The notes below the pieces were generated by a model, which was not told the origin of the DNA, searched no databases, and saw only the letters and a list, made by a program, of their open reading frames with translations. A program made the translations under genes and the position numbers. From contig NZ_LMDF01000005.1 of assembly GCF_001425745.1 (NCBI RefSeq), forward strand, positions 556,472 to 620,471: 64,000 nt of DNA, read 5' to 3'. The DNA is from Caulobacter sp. Root343. GTDB taxonomy: Bacteria > Pseudomonadota > Alphaproteobacteria > Caulobacterales > Caulobacteraceae. Below, in pieces: positions 16,342-24,320 of the stretch; position 1 is the first letter of the stretch; the number at the start of each line of letters is the position of its first letter.

Positions 16342-19197
16342 CTAGAACGACTTGCCGAAGCGGACGTAATAGTACCGCCCCATGACGTCGTAGGTGTAGA
16401 TGTCGAAGTTGATCGGCGCGTTGGCGTAGGACAGTGGCGGCGAGGTGTCGAAGAGGTTGTTGACGCCCACCGTCACATGGGTTCGCACCGTCTCGAACGC
16501 CTTCTCCAGCTGCAGGTCCTGGTAGGTCACCGTCTTGACGCGGTCGCCCTTGATCGGCGTCGTCGGCAGGGCTGGCGCGGCGCCGTCCTTGGTCGAGCCG
16601 ATATAGCGGCCGCGCCACGTCACCGCCCAGTCGTCGTTCGACCAGCGCAGCGAGGCCAGGCCCTTCCAGCGCGGATAGGTGGCGCGGGCCGTGGCCGGGG
16701 TGGTGCCGCCGGTCGAGGTCCCGACGGCGTGGGTGATCAGCGGCGCGCCGCCGGCCGGGTTCGGCGAGGTGACGTCGAACTTCTGCAGGCGCGTGCCCGA
16801 GACCGAGGCGTCCCAGATCCCGAAGTCCGTGGCGCGGTGATAGCGCACCGCTACGTCGTAACCGGCCGTCTTGATCTGGTTGAGGTTCATGAACGACGAG
16901 CTGAAGTTCAGCACCTGGCCCGTCGTCGCATCGCGGGTCAGGGCGCCGCAGAAGTCCCCGGCCTGGACCGCGCACAGCTGCAGGGCGTTGGCCACCGACG
17001 GCGTCGAGATCGCGTTCTTGATGGTGATCTCGTAGCCGTCCAGCGTCAGGCTCAGCCCCGGCGCGAAGGCTGGCTGCAGGGCCACGCCGTAGCTCCAGGT
17101 CTCGGCCGTTTCGGGATCGAGCTTGCCGTTGCCGGAGACCGTCAGCGGCAGCAGGCCGCCGTTGTACGAGCTCTGGTTATAGGTCGACGGCACGCCCGCG
17201 CAGCCGGGGAGATTGGGGTGCGCCGCCGCGCCGCCGTTGCAGGGGTCGGTATTGCTGCCCGCGAGGTTGGACTGACGCGAGCCGGTGTAGAGCTCGATCA
17301 GCGAGGGCGCGCGGAAGCCTTGCGACCACGTGCCCCGGAAGAGGACGCCGTCGATCGGGCGATAGCCGACGCCGACCTTGGAGGTCAGCTTGGAGCCGGC
17401 CGTGTCGTAGTCCGAATAGCGGGTGGCGACGTCCAGCTCGAGCTTCTTGACCAGCGGCAGGTCGGCCAGGATCGGCGCGGTGAACTCCAGGAACGCTTCC
17501 TTGACGTTGTACGAGCCGTTGGCGGTCGGCGTGCGCATCACGTTGCTGGTGGTGGCCGTGGTCGAGGGCAGCGGCAGGGCGCCGGTCCCGGTCGAGACGG
17601 TGTTCACATAGGCGTCGGGATGGTCCTCGCCGACGTTCTTGCGCCACTCGAAGCCGAACGCCACGGCCAGCGGCCCGCCCGGCAGCCGCATCAGCTCACC
17701 GTTCACGTCGAAAGTCAGGTCGTAGAGCTTGGTGAGGTTGGTCTCACGCGCCGTGGAATTGATGTAGGCGGCCTGCTGCGGCGTCATCTGGCCGAAGATG
17801 TTGATCGGGATGCAGCCCGCCTGCGCGGCGCAGACCGACGGGGCCGACAGGCCCAGCGCCAGGTGCTCCAGGTCGATGCCGCCCGGCGAGGAGAACTTCA
17901 TCTGGTTCTGCGAGGCCGAGCCGAACAGCGACCAGTTCCAGTTGCGCGACAAGAGGTCGGCGTCGCCGGCCAGCTCGCCCGACACGCGGTAGGTGTCGAC
18001 CTGCTGGTTGCTGATCCGATTGCCGACCTGAGGCGTGAAGATCTGGATGTTCCAGGCCTGGTTGGCCGCGAAGCCCGCGCCGAACGGGTTATAGGGCTGG
18101 TTGGCCGCGATCGAGAAGCCGCGATAGGTGCCCGCCGTGCCGCCGATCGACAGATTGGTCGGCGAGAACACCTGTTGGCTGCTGCGGCGGTTCCACATCA
18201 CGTCCATGGTCAGCTTGACGTGATCGGTCAGGTCCTGATCGACGCGCGCGAAGATGCCGTAACGCTCGCTGGGGCCGACGGCGTAAACGCCCTGGGCCAT
18301 GGTGTTGTAATAGTCGTCCGGCAGGGCGGCGCGGTGATAGCTGCCGACGCCCGTGGCGACCGTCACCCCGACATTCTGGGTCAGCGGCGCGGCGGTCGTG
18401 GAGAAGCCCGGCAGGATATAGAGGCCGCGTGGGCTGGACGGGGCGGCGCTGAGGTTGTTCGGCCCGGCGGTCAGAGACACTCGGGTGAGGTCGCGATCCT
18501 TGGTCTCGACCGGATCCTCGTTGACGTAGCTCAGCGACACGAAGACCGAGCCACGCTCGAACTTCTTGCCCCAGTTGGTCTGCAGGCTGAACGACTCGCC
18601 GTCGCCGCGCGAGGACACGCCGTATTTGCTCTCGACCTGGAAGCCGTCGAGGTTGCGTTTGGTCTTCAGGTTCACGACCCCGGCGATGGCGTCGGCGCCG
18701 TAGATGGCCGAGGCGCCGTCCTGCAGAACCTCCATGCTGCCGACCATGCCGATCGGCACGGTGTTGAGGTCGACGAAGTCGCGGATGCCGCGCGCGCCGA
18801 CGCCGTCCACCCAGCGGTGGCCATCCACCAGCACCAGGGTGCGGTCGGCCGCGCCGTCGGTGTTGGCCAGGTAGCGCAGGCTGATCGAGCTGCCGCCGTA
18901 CGAGGTGCCCTGGGTGCCGTTCGAATTGTAGCTGACGCCGGCGCTGGGCAGCTTCTGCAGCAGTTCGCCGACCGAGGCGACGGCCGCTCGCTGCAGGTCC
19001 TCCTCGGTGATGCTGGTCAGCTGACCGACCGAGTCGGCGTCGCGGCGGCGGGTCTTCGAACCCGTGACGATCACGGCGTCGAGCGTGGTGGCCTCGGCGG
19101 CCGGCCCGGCTGGAGCGGTCTGCGCCATGGCCTCGCCCGCGCCGAACACGAGGGCCAGAACCGAAACGCTCACGAAAGCAGACGAAATTCTGTTCAC
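16342..19197 (-). CDS. TonB-dependent receptor of the hydrolase/2HCT operon
   Basis: The GTG at 19195-19197 is the best start. An AGGAGGGGG ribosome-binding site (19205-19213) lies 7 nt away and a signal peptide follows directly (VLALVFGAGEAMAQ). The open frame continues to 19233, but that part has no ribosome-binding site. The 951-aa protein has a plug with LQKLPSAGVSYNSNGTQG and VLVDGHRWVDGVGARGI, then QDGASAIYGADAIAGVVNLK, and a barrel ending in YYYVRFGKSF. It is of the iron-siderophore/oligosaccharide type that lacks STN. Its neighbours (hydroxycarboxylate carrier, exported hydrolase, TctDE-like kinase) suggest a carboxylate-containing ligand, possibly an ester, amide or ferric chelate. 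Confidence 0.92.
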   Translation of the reverse strand: MNRISSAFVSVSVLALVFGAGEAMAQTAPAGPAAEATTLDAVIVTGSKTRRRDADSVGQLTSITEEDLQRAAVASVGELLQKLPSAGVSYNSNGTQGTSYGGSSISLRYLANTDGAADRTLVLVDGHRWVDGVGARGIRDFVDLNTVPIGMVGSMEVLQDGASAIYGADAIAGVVNLKTKRNLDGFQVESKYGVSSRGDGESFSLQTNWGKKFERGSVFVSLSYVNEDPVETKDRDLTRVSLTAGPNNLSAAPSSPRGLYILPGFSTTAAPLTQNVGVTVATGVGSYHRAALPDDYYNTMAQGVYAVGPSERYGIFARVDQDLTDHVKLTMDVMWNRRSSQQVFSPTNLSIGGTAGTYRGFSIAANQPYNPFGAGFAANQAWNIQIFTPQVGNRISNQQVDTYRVSGELAGDADLLSRNWNWSLFGSASQNQMKFSSPGGIDLEHLALGLSAPSVCAAQAGCIPINIFGQMTPQQAAYINSTARETNLTKLYDLTFDVNGELMRLPGGPLAVAFGFEWRKNVGEDHPDAYVNTVSTGTGALPLPSTTATTSNVMRTPTANGSYNVKEAFLEFTAPILADLPLVKKLELDVATRYSDYDTAGSKLTSKVGVGYRPIDGVLFRGTWSQGFRAPSLIELYTGSRQSNLAGSNTDPCNGGAAAHPNLPGCAGVPSTYNQSSYNGGLLPLTVSGNGKLDPETAETWSYGVALQPAFAPGLSLTLDGYEITIKNAISTPSVANALQLCAVQAGDFCGALTRDATTGQVLNFSSSFMNLNQIKTAGYDVAVRYHRATDFGIWDASVSGTRLQKFDVTSPNPAGGAPLITHAVGTSTGGTTPATARATYPRWKGLASLRWSNDDWAVTWRGRYIGSTKDGAAPALPTTPIKGDRVKTVTYQDLQLEKAFETVRTHVTVGVNNLFDTSPPLSYANAPINFDIYTYDVMGRYYYVRFGKSF

Positions 19198-19265
19198 CGG
19201 AGATCCCCCTCCTACCGGCGATTCCGCCGGCATTGTTGCGCGGCTCCCCGCCGCTTGACCGGAGG

Positions 19266-20387
19266 CTAGGGTCGGTTACCTGTCACCAGACTGTCGCGAA
19301 CACGACGGTAGTCGTCGATGTGGTTGGGGCCGAGGGCGTCGCGCCAGTCGGCGACCAGCCGCCGCCGCCGCATCTGGTCGAGATTGGCCAGCAGGGACGG
19401 GCCCACCTCGATCGGCCGCGCCGAGGCCGCCGGCGCCTTCCCCACGCCGCCCGGCACGTCGGTGCGCACGGGCGTCAGGTTGCGCTCGGCCAGCAGCCTT
19501 TGGCCTTTCACCGAGAGCAGGAAGTCCAGGAACAGCTTCGCGGCGTTGGGCCGGCGGGCGCTGGCCGAGATGAAGGCGATCCGCGACATCACGAGGGTGT
19601 AGTCTTCGGGAAAGATCAGGCCGAGGTTCGGGTCCTCGCCCAGGCGCTCCAACGCGTAGGAGCCGATGACGTTGTAGCCCAGCACGATCTGCTGAGCGGT
19701 GACCGCCTCCAGCAGCGTGAACGTGGATTCGTAGAGGTGCGGCGTGGTCTTTCCGATCGCCCGCGTCAGGGCCAGCGTGTCGGCCGAGGCGAGACGATCC
19801 TGGGAATAGTAGAGGAAGCCCACCCCCGACCGGCCGGTGTCGAACAGGCCCACCGAGCCTTTCAGGTCGCCCGCCTCGAGCATCTGGCGCAAGGCCGCGT
19901 GGCTTCGGGGCGCCTTGTCGTCGGGCAGCCGGCGACGGTCGTAGACGAAGACGATCGGCTCGGCCGTCACGCCGAAGCCCTGGCTTTTCCAGATTGTCCA
20001 CGGCGGCAGCATGGCGCGGGCCGGAGTGTCGAATGTTTGGGCGTAGCCGTCGTTGATCAGCTTGATCTGCAGGTCCATCGCCGAGCTCCAGACCAGGTCC
20101 GCGCTGGGTTGGCCGGCCCGGCGTTCGGCCAGGTAGCGCTGATAGAGCTCGGCCGAGTTCTGCCGCTGGAAGTCGACGCGCACCTTCGGATGGTCGGCGT
20201 GAAAGGCGTCCAGCACCGGACCGATCTCCGTGTCGCCGGTGTTGGCATAGACGGTCAGCCCCCCTTCCCGCTCAGCGGCGCGGAGGCGCGCGGCGCGCTC
20301 CAGGCCGCTCAGGATCGGGATGTCGGTCCGCCCGCAGCCAGTCAGCAGAGCGGCCGCCGGGGCGAGGAGAAGCTGTCGTCGAAGCAT
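19266..20387 (-). CDS. Fbp-like periplasmic solute-binding lipoprotein (no permease nearby)
   Basis: The ATG at 20385-20387 gives 373 aa with a lipobox AALLTGC (Cys18). A GTG at 20402 is a less supported alternative. The fold is the type 2 periplasmic binding protein of the Fe(III)/phosphonate-type group: GGLTVYANTGDTEIGPVLDA near the start, then SADLVWSSAMDLQ, a central LGYNVIGSYALER and the late AKLFLDFLLS. No ABC permease or ATPase lies in the window. It is divergent from a TctDE-like two-component system and upstream of the TonB receptor on the same strand. A sensory co-receptor role is therefore as likely as transport, which is inference from position. Confidence 0.85.
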   Translation of the reverse strand: MLRRQLLLAPAAALLTGCGRTDIPILSGLERAARLRAAEREGGLTVYANTGDTEIGPVLDAFHADHPKVRVDFQRQNSAELYQRYLAERRAGQPSADLVWSSAMDLQIKLINDGYAQTFDTPARAMLPPWTIWKSQGFGVTAEPIVFVYDRRRLPDDKAPRSHAALRQMLEAGDLKGSVGLFDTGRSGVGFLYYSQDRLASADTLALTRAIGKTTPHLYESTFTLLEAVTAQQIVLGYNVIGSYALERLGEDPNLGLIFPEDYTLVMSRIAFISASARRPNAAKLFLDFLLSVKGQRLLAERNLTPVRTDVPGGVGKAPAASARPIEVGPSLLANLDQMRRRRLVADWRDALGPNHIDDYRRVRDSLVTGNRP

Positions 20388-20458
20388 GGCCGCCCTGTTC
20401 ACTTCGAACGACGTTGCATGATAGGGGCGGAGTCGTCCAACCCCGGGGGGTCGACCGC

Positions 20459-21118
20459 ATGCGGCTGTTGTTCGTGGAGGACGACGAAGCGTTGGGACGC
20501 GGCGTCGTGGCCTTCCTCAGGTCCGAGACCTTCACGGTCGACTGGGTCACCGACGGCGAAACCGCGCTGGAACAGCTGGCCGAACCCTATTCCGTCATCG
20601 TGCTGGACCTGGGCCTGCCCGACATCGGAGGCCTGGAGGTGCTGGTGCGTCTGCGTCGGGCCGGCAACCGCACGCCGCTGCTGATCCTGACCGCCCGCGA
20701 CGCCCTGAAGGACCGCGTCAGCGGCCTGGATCTCGGGGCCGACGACTACATGCTCAAGCCTTTCGAGCCCGAAGAGCTGGCGGCGCGGATTCGCGCCCTG
20801 GCCCGCCGGCGAGGCGGCGATCCCTCGCCCACGCTTTCGGTGGGCAGCCTGACGATCGACCGCAACGGCGCCCGGGCCTATGTCGACGGCCGCGACCTGG
20901 AGCTGCGCCGGCGCGAGCACACGGTGCTGCTGGTGCTGGCCGCCAGCGCTGGCAAGGTGGTATCGCGCCAGCGGCTGATCGGCGAAGTCTTCGGCCATGA
21001 CGACGAGGCCGGGCCCAACGCCCTGGACGTCTATGTCGGCCGGGTTCGCCGCAAGCTGGAGCCGAACGGCCCCAGGATCACGACCTTGCGCGGCCAGGGC
21101 TATCTGCTCGAGCCGTGA
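20459..21118 (+). CDS. OmpR-family response regulator, TctD-like
   Basis: The 219-aa protein has a receiver domain with acidic pair FVEDDE, phosphoacceptor Asp50 (VIVLDLGLPD) and the conserved Lys in LKPFEP. A winged-helix output domain follows, ending NALDVYVGRVRRKLEPNG and GQGYLLEP. The start is the ATG at 20459 with a G-rich ribosome-binding site 7 nt upstream. Its stop overlaps the kinase ATG by one base (TGATG). The gene is divergent from the solute-binding protein/TBDR/hydrolase/2HCT genes with only 71 bp between starts. That operon is its likely target. Confidence 0.94.
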   Translation: MRLLFVEDDEALGRGVVAFLRSETFTVDWVTDGETALEQLAEPYSVIVLDLGLPDIGGLEVLVRLRRAGNRTPLLILTARDALKDRVSGLDLGADDYMLKPFEPEELAARIRALARRRGGDPSPTLSVGSLTIDRNGARAYVDGRDLELRRREHTVLLVLAASAGKVVSRQRLIGEVFGHDDEAGPNALDVYVGRVRRKLEPNGPRITTLRGQGYLLEP

Positions 21119-22497
21119 TGGTCCGGATCCAGTCCCTCACCGCCCGCCTGCTGGTCGCCCTCGTGGCGCCCCTGGTCGTGTCGGCCGTGCTGATCGGGAT
21201 TGGCGACGCCTGGATCACCCAGCGGGTCGTGGACTACACCTCCGACCGCCTGCTGGCCGGCTCGGTCCGCGCGATCGCCGAGTCCGTCACGCTCAAGAAC
21301 GATCACGTCGAGGTCGACCTGCCGCCCTGGGCCTTCGGCCTGCTGGACAGCCCGCAACGCGACAGCGTGTTCTACAATGTTCGCCAGTCGGGGCGGGTGC
21401 TGACCGGCTACGACGACCTTCCCGACTTCGACGCCGACGCGATCGGCGCCAATGGCGAGCCGGTGTTCCGGACCCTGGTTTATCAGGCCCGCCGCGTACG
21501 CCAGTCCGCCGTCGCTATCCGCATCCCCGGCGCGCCCGGGCCGGTCGTGATCTCGGTGGCCCAGACGCTGGAGTCCCGCGCCGCCGTCCGCAAGACCCTG
21601 ATGGCCACCGTCGGGGCGATCGAGGCGGGGCTGGTCGGGCTGGTCGCCCTGCTGATCTGGCCGGCGGCGACCTGGAGCCTCAGCCCGCTGGACGGCCTGC
21701 GTCGCCGCCTGGCCGAGCGTTCGGACGCCCGCGATCCCGACTTCGCGCCGGTGGCGGTCGGCGACGTGCCGCGGGAGCTGCGACCGGTCGTCGTGGCCTT
21801 CAACAGCCTGCTGGGCCAGTTGGAACGGTCCGTCGACGGCGTCCGTCGCTTCACCGCCGACGCCTCCCACCAGATCCGGACCCCTCTGGCGATCGTCAAG
21901 ACCCACCTGGCCGTGCTTGCGCGCGGCAAGCGCTCGGCGGCGGATCAGGCGTCGCTGGCCGATGCTCTGGAAGCGGTCGATCGATTGCAGCGCCTGATCG
22001 AGCAGCTTCTGGCCCTTGCCCGCGCCGAGGCGATGGAGAGCGACGGACATCAGGCGGCGGATCTGGCCGCCTGCGCGCGCAGTCTCGTCGACCGATGGAC
22101 GCCCCGCGCGGCCGCCGAAGGCGCGCGCCTGAGCCTTCAGGTCGAGATCGCGCCCGCCATGGCGCCCCTGGCCGCGCCGCTGGTCGACCAGATGCTGGAA
22201 AACCTCGTCGACAACGCCTTGAGATACGGCGGGCGCGGCATTGTCATAGGTGTACGGCAGGCCGATGGGCGATCGGTCCTCTGGGTGTCCGATGACGGTC
22301 CGGGCCTGCCCGCCAATCTCAAGCCGCGGCCGTTCGAGCGATTCACGCGCGGCCCGCAAAGCTCCGGGCACGGCAGCGGCCTGGGCCTCTCCATCGTCAA
22401 GGCGTTGGCGATGCGCGCCGGGGGCGATGCGTTTCTGGACGACGTGGCTGGAAGCGGCCTGACCGTCAGCGTCATCTTCCCGCCCGACACCGCCTAG
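21118..22497 (+). CDS. TctE-like sensor histidine kinase
   Basis: The 459-aa protein has two membrane spans (about residues 7-28 and 160-182). They flank a periplasmic sensor of about 130 residues with the 2CSK_N pattern (SDRLLAGSVRAIAESV, GEPVFRTLVYQARRV). A HAMP-like linker, a HisKA domain with His251 in DASHQIRTPL, and an HATPase with LVDNALRYGG, DDGPGL and GSGLGLSIV boxes follow. TctE relatives often sense tricarboxylates. It is coupled to the response regulator. A weak ACCGCC/GGCGGT hairpin at 22502-22525 may terminate the operon against the convergent ABC-F gene. Confidence 0.94.
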   Translation: MVRIQSLTARLLVALVAPLVVSAVLIGIGDAWITQRVVDYTSDRLLAGSVRAIAESVTLKNDHVEVDLPPWAFGLLDSPQRDSVFYNVRQSGRVLTGYDDLPDFDADAIGANGEPVFRTLVYQARRVRQSAVAIRIPGAPGPVVISVAQTLESRAAVRKTLMATVGAIEAGLVGLVALLIWPAATWSLSPLDGLRRRLAERSDARDPDFAPVAVGDVPRELRPVVVAFNSLLGQLERSVDGVRRFTADASHQIRTPLAIVKTHLAVLARGKRSAADQASLADALEAVDRLQRLIEQLLALARAEAMESDGHQAADLAACARSLVDRWTPRAAAEGARLSLQVEIAPAMAPLAAPLVDQMLENLVDNALRYGGRGIVIGVRQADGRSVLWVSDDGPGLPANLKPRPFERFTRGPQSSGHGSGLGLSIVKALAMRAGGDAFLDDVAGSGLTVSVIFPPDTA

Positions 22498-22532
22498 CCC
22501 GACCGCCGAAAGGGATTTGGGCGGTTTGAACG

Positions 22533-24161
22533 CTACCCGCCCGGATGCAGCCCCGGCGCTTCCTGGCCCGTGCGGGCGACATATTCCGTATAGCCACCGC
22601 CGTACTGGTGGACGCCCTCGGGCGTCAGTTCCAGCACGCGGTTCGACAGCGCCCCCAGGAAATGGCGGTCGTGCGAGACGAAGAGCATGGTGCCCTCGAA
22701 GTCCGCCAGGGCCGTGACCAGCATCTCCTTGGTCGCCATGTCGAGGTGGTTGGTCGGCTCGTCGAGCACCAGCAGGTTCGGCGGATCGAACAGCATCTTG
22801 GCCATGACCAGGCGCGCCTTCTCGCCGCCGGACAAGACGCGGCAGGGCTTTTCGACATCGTCGCCGGAGAAGCCGAAGCAGCCCGCCAGGGTGCGCAGCG
22901 CGCCCTGGCCCGCCTGCGGGAACGAGCGCTCCAGAGACTCGAAGATCGTCTCTTCGCCGTCCAGCAGGTCCATCGAGTGCTGGGCGAAATAGCCCATCTT
23001 GACGCTGGCGCCGATGCTGACCAGGCCCTGGTCGGGCTTGGTGTCGCCGGCCACCAGTTTCAGCAGCGTCGACTTGCCGGCGCCGTTGGCGCCGAGAACG
23101 CACCAGCGTTCCTTGCGGCGCACCAGGAAATCGAGGCCTTCATAGATCCGCTGGGCGCCATAGCCCTTGTGGACATTGCGCAGGTTGATCACGTCTTCGC
23201 CCGACCGCGGCGGACTCTGGAAGTCGAACTGGACCGACTGGCGACGGCGCGGCGCCTCGACGCGTTCGATCTTGTCGAGCTTCTTGACCCGGCTCTGGAC
23301 CTGGGCGGCGTGCGAAGCGCGCGCCTTGAACTTCTCGATGAACTTGATTTCCTTGGCCAGCATGGCCTGCTGGCGCTCGTACTGCGCCTGCCGCTGCTGT
23401 TCGCCCAGCGCGCGCTGTTGGTCGTAGAAGTCGAGATCGCCCGAATAGGTAATCAGCGAGCCGCCGTCGATCTCCACCACCTTGCCGATGATGCGGTTCA
23501 TGAACGCGCGGTCGTGCGAGGTCATCAACAGGGCGCCGTCGTAATTCTTGAGGAAGGCCTCGAGCCAGATCAGGCTTTCCAGGTCGAGGTGGTTGCTGGG
23601 TTCGTCCAGCAGCATGCCGTCGGGCCGCATCAGCAGGATGCGGGCCAGCGCCACGCGCATCTTCCAGCCGCCGGACAGCATTCCGACATCGCCGTCCATG
23701 CGCTCCTGGCTGAAGCTCAGGCCGGCCAGCACCTCGCGCGCCCGCGCTTCCAGCGCATAGCCGTCCAGTTCCTGGAAACGCTCCAGCACCTCGCCGTAGC
23801 GCTCCATGATGGCGTCCAGCTTTTCCGCCTGATCAGGATCGACCATGGCCGCCTCGAGCGTAGCCATTTCGGCGGCCAACGCGCTGACCGGACCGACGCC
23901 GTCCATCACCGCCGCGACCGCGCTCTGGCCCGACATCTCGCCGACATCCTGGCTGAAATAGCCGATCCTCATGCCGGGATCGATCACGACCAGGCCGTCG
24001 TCCGGTTGCTCCTGACCGGTGATCATGCGGAACAGCGTCGTCTTGCCGGCGCCATTCGGGCCGACGAGCCCGACCTTTTCACCCTTCTGGATGCCCATCG
24101 AGGCTTCGATGAACAGGATCTGGTGGCCGTTCTGCTTGGAGATATTGTCGAGGCGGATCAT
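22533..24161 (-). CDS. ABC-F ATPase (YbiT-like translation factor)
   Basis: This 542-aa protein has two ABC domains and no membrane segment. Domain 1 has GPNGAGKT (about residue 35), signature LSGGWKMR and Walker B LLLDEPSNHLD. Domain 2 has GANGAGKS, LSGGEKAR and LLVLDEPTNHLD. The linker of about 80 residues between them contains YDQQRALGEQQRQAQYERQQ. ABC-F proteins bind the ribosomal E site and relieve stalled or aberrant translation complexes. The length and the SNHLD/TNHLD pair fit the YbiT subgroup better than EttA. The start is the ATG at 24159-24161. It is unrelated to the glycan genes and preceded by a terminator. Confidence 0.9.
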   Translation of the reverse strand: MIRLDNISKQNGHQILFIEASMGIQKGEKVGLVGPNGAGKTTLFRMITGQEQPDDGLVVIDPGMRIGYFSQDVGEMSGQSAVAAVMDGVGPVSALAAEMATLEAAMVDPDQAEKLDAIMERYGEVLERFQELDGYALEARAREVLAGLSFSQERMDGDVGMLSGGWKMRVALARILLMRPDGMLLDEPSNHLDLESLIWLEAFLKNYDGALLMTSHDRAFMNRIIGKVVEIDGGSLITYSGDLDFYDQQRALGEQQRQAQYERQQAMLAKEIKFIEKFKARASHAAQVQSRVKKLDKIERVEAPRRRQSVQFDFQSPPRSGEDVINLRNVHKGYGAQRIYEGLDFLVRRKERWCVLGANGAGKSTLLKLVAGDTKPDQGLVSIGASVKMGYFAQHSMDLLDGEETIFESLERSFPQAGQGALRTLAGCFGFSGDDVEKPCRVLSGGEKARLVMAKMLFDPPNLLVLDEPTNHLDMATKEMLVTALADFEGTMLFVSHDRHFLGALSNRVLELTPEGVHQYGGGYTEYVARTGQEAPGLHPGG

Positions 24162-24232
24162 GGGGCGGTCTGCTAACGCGGGCGGACGGAGAACGCCAGC
24201 CTTAGAGTCCCGTCAATTCCAGACCACGAACA

Positions 24233-24272
24233 GAAACGCCGCGATTGGCCGATGGGCTTGTCGCGGCGTTTC
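24233..24272 (-). terminator. Terminator of the GH35-GH31 operon
   Basis: GAAACGCCGCGA (24233-24244) pairs perfectly with TCGCGGCGTTTC (24261-24272), giving a 12-bp stem with a 16-nt loop, about 50 nt after the GH31 stop. The minus strand continues UGUUCG after the stem, a weak U-tract. It separates GH31 from the ABC-F gene. Confidence 0.7.
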
Positions 24273-24320
24273 CGTCTTCAGCGCTTCATCCGTCCCGCAA
24301 GGGAGAAGGAAGAAAGGCCC

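Noticed and set aside
16150..19269. 1039-aa open frame on the plus strand
   Set aside because: Runs antisense across both the hydrolase start and the TonB receptor. Low-complexity Arg/Gly/Val composition.
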